NCBI GenBank assembly: GCA_030728785.1 | Contig: JANQYP010000023.1 | Location: 1 to 32,598 of the forward strand | DNA: 32,598 nt | Source of the DNA: Pseudomonadales bacterium | GTDB taxonomy: Bacteria; Pseudomonadota; Gammaproteobacteria; Pseudomonadales; Azotimanducaceae | Direction of reading: 5' to 3' | In this document: positions 28,807-32,598 of the stretch, piece by piece | Layout of the letters: each line of letters starts with the position of its first letter | Numbering within the stretch: the first letter of the stretch is position 1 | Notes under the pieces: model-generated | Told to the model about the DNA's origin: nothing | Database searches by the model: none | The model's input: the letters and a program-made list of their open reading frames with translations, nothing else | Position numbers and translations under genes: made by a program

Positions 28807-28996
28807 CTGGCATTCTCCTTGTGGCTGAAATCAATGCAAAGGCGTGGTTGTTCATCCAAGGTTGGATTTATAACGCGAACTCGCCATAACAGCCAGCTTT
28901 CAGCCCAGTGCCGGCTGCAAGGAAAAACGCCGGCATCGCGGTCCACGGCTTGCTCAAAGCGCTCAAGCAGGCCGGCAAGAATCTCAGCGGCCATGA

Positions 28997-30052
28997 TCAG
29001 GCCTGCGGGTAATTCCTCATTCTGGCGGTGACTTTTTTCAGGTAATTTTGCGACTCCAGCCGAATATGGCGATTTGTCAGGAACCAGTAAAACTCTTTAA
29101 CCGTCATCTCGTTGATTCGGTCAATGGCTGATTGCCTGCCGCCAGATGGCGCAAGGCTGTTAAACAAACTGCCAGTACCGCCGTTGTAACTGGCGATGAT
29201 CGCATACTCCAGCTTTTGCGGATGATAGATGCCAGCCAGGTAGAGGTCCGCCAGGATACTCAGATAGCCGGTCCCCACCTCGATGTTATTGGCAGGGTTG
29301 TAAAGAAACTGGGTTGTTGGCGTGTGGCTGCGACCATCAATGATTGAGAAATAGTCTCGACCGGCAGTCTCCGCCTTAATCTGCATCAGGCCAAGGGCAT
29401 TAGAGCGTGAGCGCGCCAGGGGGTTGAAGGAGCTTTCTGTTTCGATGATGGCCATAACCAGCGGCAGCGGTATCTTGTGCCTGGCGCTGGCCGCCTTGGC
29501 TAAGGTGAGGTATTTGTTGCCGGCGATGGTTTTGTGCTGGTCGCTCATTGGGATGATTAAGCGCTCAGCTTGGGCGCCGTTTGAGCGCTGCAGCAAATGC
29601 TCGAGATAACGTTCTGCGCGCCAGACCGAAGCAATGTTTGCGCCGTCCTGGTCAACAATCTGGCCGAAGAAAAATGGTTTTTGGGTTTTGGGGTTGATAA
29701 GGCCAAAATCGCTGGCCGTGCTGCCGTCGATAATTGTCGGGTCAAATTGTGTCAGGAGAATCTCAACGGCAGCGCGTTTGATGTCTCGGGGTTCTGCGGC
29801 GCTGATGCTGATCAACCCGCGCTCAAAGTCGACGAGGATTTCTGCGTTACTTTGGCCTTGGTAGGCAAGAATCGACGGCAACATGCTGCCAAGCTCGTCA
29901 GAGTCGGCGTGGTACTCCTGCAGAAGCGCGGCCACGTCCGGAGCATAGGCAGCAAAGCTGGGCTGGTCCGCTGCATACAGGTTTGCCGAGGACACAAGGA
30001 CACAGACAGCTGCTAACTTCTCGAGTATTCCATGGGCAGGCAGTCTTCGCAT
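28997..30052 (-). CDS. Lytic transglycosylase, MltC-like (DUF3393 plus SLT domain)
   Basis: MAIIETESSFNPLARSRSNALGLMQIKAETAGRDYF...LYNPANNIEVGTGYLSIL...AIIASYNGGTGSLF; N-terminal region resembling MltC. Confidence 0.88.
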   Translation of the reverse strand: MRRLPAHGILEKLAAVCVLVSSANLYAADQPSFAAYAPDVAALLQEYHADSDELGSMLPSILAYQGQSNAEILVDFERGLISISAAEPRDIKRAAVEILLTQFDPTIIDGSTASDFGLINPKTQKPFFFGQIVDQDGANIASVWRAERYLEHLLQRSNGAQAERLIIPMSDQHKTIAGNKYLTLAKAASARHKIPLPLVMAIIETESSFNPLARSRSNALGLMQIKAETAGRDYFSIIDGRSHTPTTQFLYNPANNIEVGTGYLSILADLYLAGIYHPQKLEYAIIASYNGGTGSLFNSLAPSGGRQSAIDRINEMTVKEFYWFLTNRHIRLESQNYLKKVTARMRNYPQA

Positions 30053-30191
30053 GGGTTTATTGTAGTCAATGGCGTTTTGTTAGAACAAGCATAGACTCGG
30101 CCGCAGAGATTGTAACTTGCACATCGGCGACCCTTGTGGCAGTTTTGTCCAGCTTTTATTCCCTACTCACATTATTCATGTCGGAGTACCC

Positions 30192-30827
30192 GTGCTGCTG
30201 GACTTACATACCCATTCAATCAAGTCAGACGATGGTCGTGCCAAGGTAGAGAACTATTGCCAGTGGATCCGTTCCAAAAACCTGCCCATTGATGGTTTTG
30301 TGCTCACCGAGCACCGCCAGTTCGACGCCGAGTCAGACTACTCGGCCTTGGCTGAGAAATTTGACCTGTGTATTCTCAAGGCCAGCGAGGTGGAAACCGA
30401 ATATGGTCATGTGCTGGTCTACGGCGTGACGCCGGCGCTGCAGGCCGAGTTTGATTTTGGCAGCATATCCCTGCCGCTGGCCAAGGTCATTGCGGCCTGC
30501 AATGCCCATGGTGCCATTGCCGTGCCGTGCCACCCTGGCCGGCCGCGGGTCGGTATGTTTGCCCATACGGATGCGTTGGGCGTACCCGCAGGCGTCGAAA
30601 TTGTCGAAATATACAACGGCGGCAGTCGCGATCAGGAAGACCAGATTGCCATTGAGCATGCCAGTCAGCTGGGTTATCGGGGTATTGGCGGCAGCGACTC
30701 GCATATTGTCAGCCATGTTGGCCGCTGTGCAACGCGGTTTGACGCCGAAATCAAATCCATAGATGATCTGGTGCTGGCGCTTAAGACAGGCCAGTTCGAA
30801 GCAGTTAATCTGAAGACTGGCGATTAG
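30192..30827 (+). CDS. PHP-domain metal-dependent hydrolase
   Basis: LLDLHTHSIKSDDGRAK, LTEHRQFDAESDY, ASEVETEYGHVLVYGV, AVPCHPGRPRVG, GGSDSHIVSHVG; GTG start at 30192 with upstream ggag. Confidence 0.88.
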   Translation: MLLDLHTHSIKSDDGRAKVENYCQWIRSKNLPIDGFVLTEHRQFDAESDYSALAEKFDLCILKASEVETEYGHVLVYGVTPALQAEFDFGSISLPLAKVIAACNAHGAIAVPCHPGRPRVGMFAHTDALGVPAGVEIVEIYNGGSRDQEDQIAIEHASQLGYRGIGGSDSHIVSHVGRCATRFDAEIKSIDDLVLALKTGQFEAVNLKTGD

Positions 30828-30882
30828 GCGGTCAGCTGCATATACCAGCCATTTAAACCAACAACCAACGCCGGGGATCATA

Positions 30883-31320
30883 GTGGACCAGGACATAACA
30901 GCAGCGCGAGAAAAGTTTCTGAACCAGGATTTTGATGAAAAATCATTTTCTGTTCCTGCCGAAAAAACCATTGAATATGCCCGCCTGTGTGGCGAAACGG
31001 CAGAGCGTTTTTTGGATGCCAGCCATCCGGATTTCCAGGCACCACCGACTTACATTGCCAGCCTGAGTGGCAGTCGGGCCTTGCCGGAAGGATTCCCACG
31101 TTTTGGTATCGGCATGGATGCGGGCAAAGGTATTGAGTGTTTCCTGCCAGTGCGCCCCGGCACCACGATTACCGGCCGCACCCACCTGCACGACATTTAC
31201 AGCAAAACCGGGCGCTCCGGGCGTATGGTTTTTGCCGTATCGAGAATTGCGTTTTATGACGCCGAGGGAAATCTTCTGGCGAACTCTGACAGCCGGGTTG
31301 TGATGCGGGAGAAGAGCTGA
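30883..31320 (+). CDS. MaoC-like/FAS1-type dehydratase N-terminal domain protein
   Basis: 145-aa hot-dog-like ORF: TIEYARLCGETAERFLDASHPDFQAPPTYIASL; IGMDAGKGIECFLPVRPGTTITGRTHLHDIYSKTGRSGRMVFAVSRIAFYDAEGNLLANSDSRVVMRE. Confidence 0.83.
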   Translation: MDQDITAAREKFLNQDFDEKSFSVPAEKTIEYARLCGETAERFLDASHPDFQAPPTYIASLSGSRALPEGFPRFGIGMDAGKGIECFLPVRPGTTITGRTHLHDIYSKTGRSGRMVFAVSRIAFYDAEGNLLANSDSRVVMREKS

Positions 31321-31736
31321 TGGCGATTAGCACAATACAGGAAGTTGTTTTTGGTGAAGACCTGCCCACCTTTGAGCCCGACACATCACTGGCCACTACC
31401 AGGCAGTTTGCGGCCCTGGTGGGTTGGGGTGGTGCCCGCTTCAGCGACCACGAGGCGGCTCGCAAAGAAGGTCTGGCCGGCGCCATGGTGCCGGGCATTC
31501 TCAACCAGGGCTACCTGGTAGCCATGATCCACCACTGGGCACCGAATGCCGAGATCAAAGCCATCGACACGGTCTTTCGAGCGCCCGTGATTGCCGATGA
31601 AAAACACACCATTTCCGGTGTGGTCACAGACGTTAACGAAGCAGATGGCCAGGTGGAGATAGACCTGACCGTGGCTAACGAAAAGGGTGAGACCCGGGTG
31701 TTTGGCACGGCGACGGTGCAGTTGCCGATCGCTTAG
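31320..31736 (+). CDS. MaoC-like dehydratase domain protein
   Basis: 138-aa hot-dog-like ORF overlapping the previous stop by 1 nt (TGATG); GGARFSDHEAARKEGLAGAMVPGILNQGYLVAMI. Confidence 0.83.
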   Translation: MAISTIQEVVFGEDLPTFEPDTSLATTRQFAALVGWGGARFSDHEAARKEGLAGAMVPGILNQGYLVAMIHHWAPNAEIKAIDTVFRAPVIADEKHTISGVVTDVNEADGQVEIDLTVANEKGETRVFGTATVQLPIA

Positions 31737-31745
31737 GGATGGTTT

Positions 31746-31925
31746 CGAGTAGCGAGTAGCGAGTAGCGAGTAGCGGGTTGCGAGGGGGGGTGGGGCTTCT
31801 AGCTTCTAGCTGCTGGCAAAAGCCTAAGAGGCGCTCTCGCTCGCGACTCGCAACCCGCCCCTCGCCCCTCGCTTCTGCCAGCAGCTAGCAGCCAGCAGCT
31901 AGCAGCCGCCCCCCACCCCCCCCAT
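31746..31925. repeat. Heptanucleotide-phased repeat island A with inverted arms
   Basis: 6 heptads 31746-31787 (cgagtag x4, cgggttg, cgagggg); 4 heptads 31797-31824 (ttctagc x2, tgctggc, aaaagcc); 10 heptads 31841-31910 (tcgcgac ... agccgcc). Confidence 0.93.
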
Positions 31926-31984
31926 TGATATTCAACCAGACTGTCCCAATCTCTGTGCTCACCATTCCCTCTTAAGGATTTACC

Positions 31985-32485
31985 ATGTCTCTGTATGCCG
32001 TTGCTGTACCCACGTTCAAGCGCACCCTGACCAGTCTGGCGGCGATTCTGAAGAAGGCTGAAGCCTTTGCTGAAGAAAAGAAGATTGATCCATCTGTACT
32101 GGTAAACGCCCGGCTGGCACCAGACATGTTTCCGCTGAAGCGCCAGATTCAGATTGCTTCTGACTCTGCTCGTCGCGGTACTGCCCAGTTGGCGGGTATC
32201 GAAGCACCCGTGATGGCTGACACCGAAGAGACCTTTGCTGAGTTGCAGACCCGTATCAGCAATACTATTGCCTTTCTTGACAGCCTCAAGCCTGCGCAAT
32301 TTGAAGGTGCCGAGGACAAGACCATTACCCTGCCAGTGGCCGGTACCGAAATTAAATTTGATGGCACCACTTACCTGATGTCATACGTGATGGCGAACTT
32401 TTCGTTCCACTCGGTCACGGTTTACAACATCCTGCGTCATAACGGCGTCGCGCTGGGCAAGATGGATTACCTCGGTAAGCCTTGA
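31985..32485 (+). CDS. DUF1993 domain-containing protein
   Basis: MSLYAVAVPTFKRTLTSLAAILKKAEAFAEEKKIDPSVLVNARLAPDMFPLKRQIQIASDSARR...FSFHSVTVYNILRHNGVALGKMDYLG. Confidence 0.9.
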   Translation: MSLYAVAVPTFKRTLTSLAAILKKAEAFAEEKKIDPSVLVNARLAPDMFPLKRQIQIASDSARRGTAQLAGIEAPVMADTEETFAELQTRISNTIAFLDSLKPAQFEGAEDKTITLPVAGTEIKFDGTTYLMSYVMANFSFHSVTVYNILRHNGVALGKMDYLGKP

Positions 32486-32490
32486 TGGGC

Positions 32491-32598
32491 GAGCTACTAG
32501 CTACTAGCTACTAGCTTCTAGCTGCTAGGAGCGAGAAGCCAGTAGCCAGAAGCCAGTTACGAGTTACGAGTCGCGAGATGCACTCGTAGCTCGCAACC
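32491..32598. repeat. Heptanucleotide-phased repeat island B (continues to or past the window edge)
   Basis: 13 contiguous in-phase heptads 32491-32581: gagctac tagctac tagctac tagcttc tagctgc taggagc gagaagc cagtagc cagaagc cagttac gagttac gagtcgc gagatgc. Confidence 0.93.

Noticed and set aside
31746-31910. CRISPR array
   Set aside because: Units are 7 bp, contiguous and without spacers; no cas genes in the window.
31799-32299. 166-aa minus-strand ORF across repeat island A
   Set aside because: Covers the repeats and the antisense of DUF1993; low-complexity C terminus, no family resemblance.

Overview
This looks like chromosome from a gammaproteobacterium. Positions 1-14 kb are mostly conserved housekeeping genes: a CorC/CNNM-CBS transporter (-), ypjD (-), ffh, rpsP-rimM-trmD-rplS, xerD, dsbC, an MFS gene, alaC, hom and recJ. 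Positions 14-32 kb are an accessory catabolic and envelope region. It holds a pair of divergent acyl-CoA dehydrogenases, a molybdopterin oxidoreductase, a metallophosphoesterase, two CYP153-like cytochromes P450, and a type II PQQ quinohemoprotein alcohol dehydrogenase. It also holds a three-gene MotA/ExbB-ExbD-like membrane cluster, an MFS gene, an LLM-class oxidoreductase, an MltC-like transglycosylase, a PHP-domain protein, two overlapping MaoC/hot-dog genes and a DUF1993 gene. The observations most worth a second look are: (1) a strictly 7-bp-phased, sequence-degenerate repeat family (roughly BAGNNNC) flanking the DUF1993 gene, with nested inverted arms; (2) the compact three-gene ExbB/ExbD-like module, whose ExbD-like protein carries an unusual periplasmic beta-domain in place of a TonB or peptidoglycan partner; (3) a MaoC pair in which both members appear to lack the canonical hydratase Asp/His; (4) an ACAD pair with complementary loss of motifs. 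No CRISPR array, rRNA, tRNA, integrase-borne island, transposase or known defence system was recognised. All calls come from reading the sequence and ORF translations; no database search was run.
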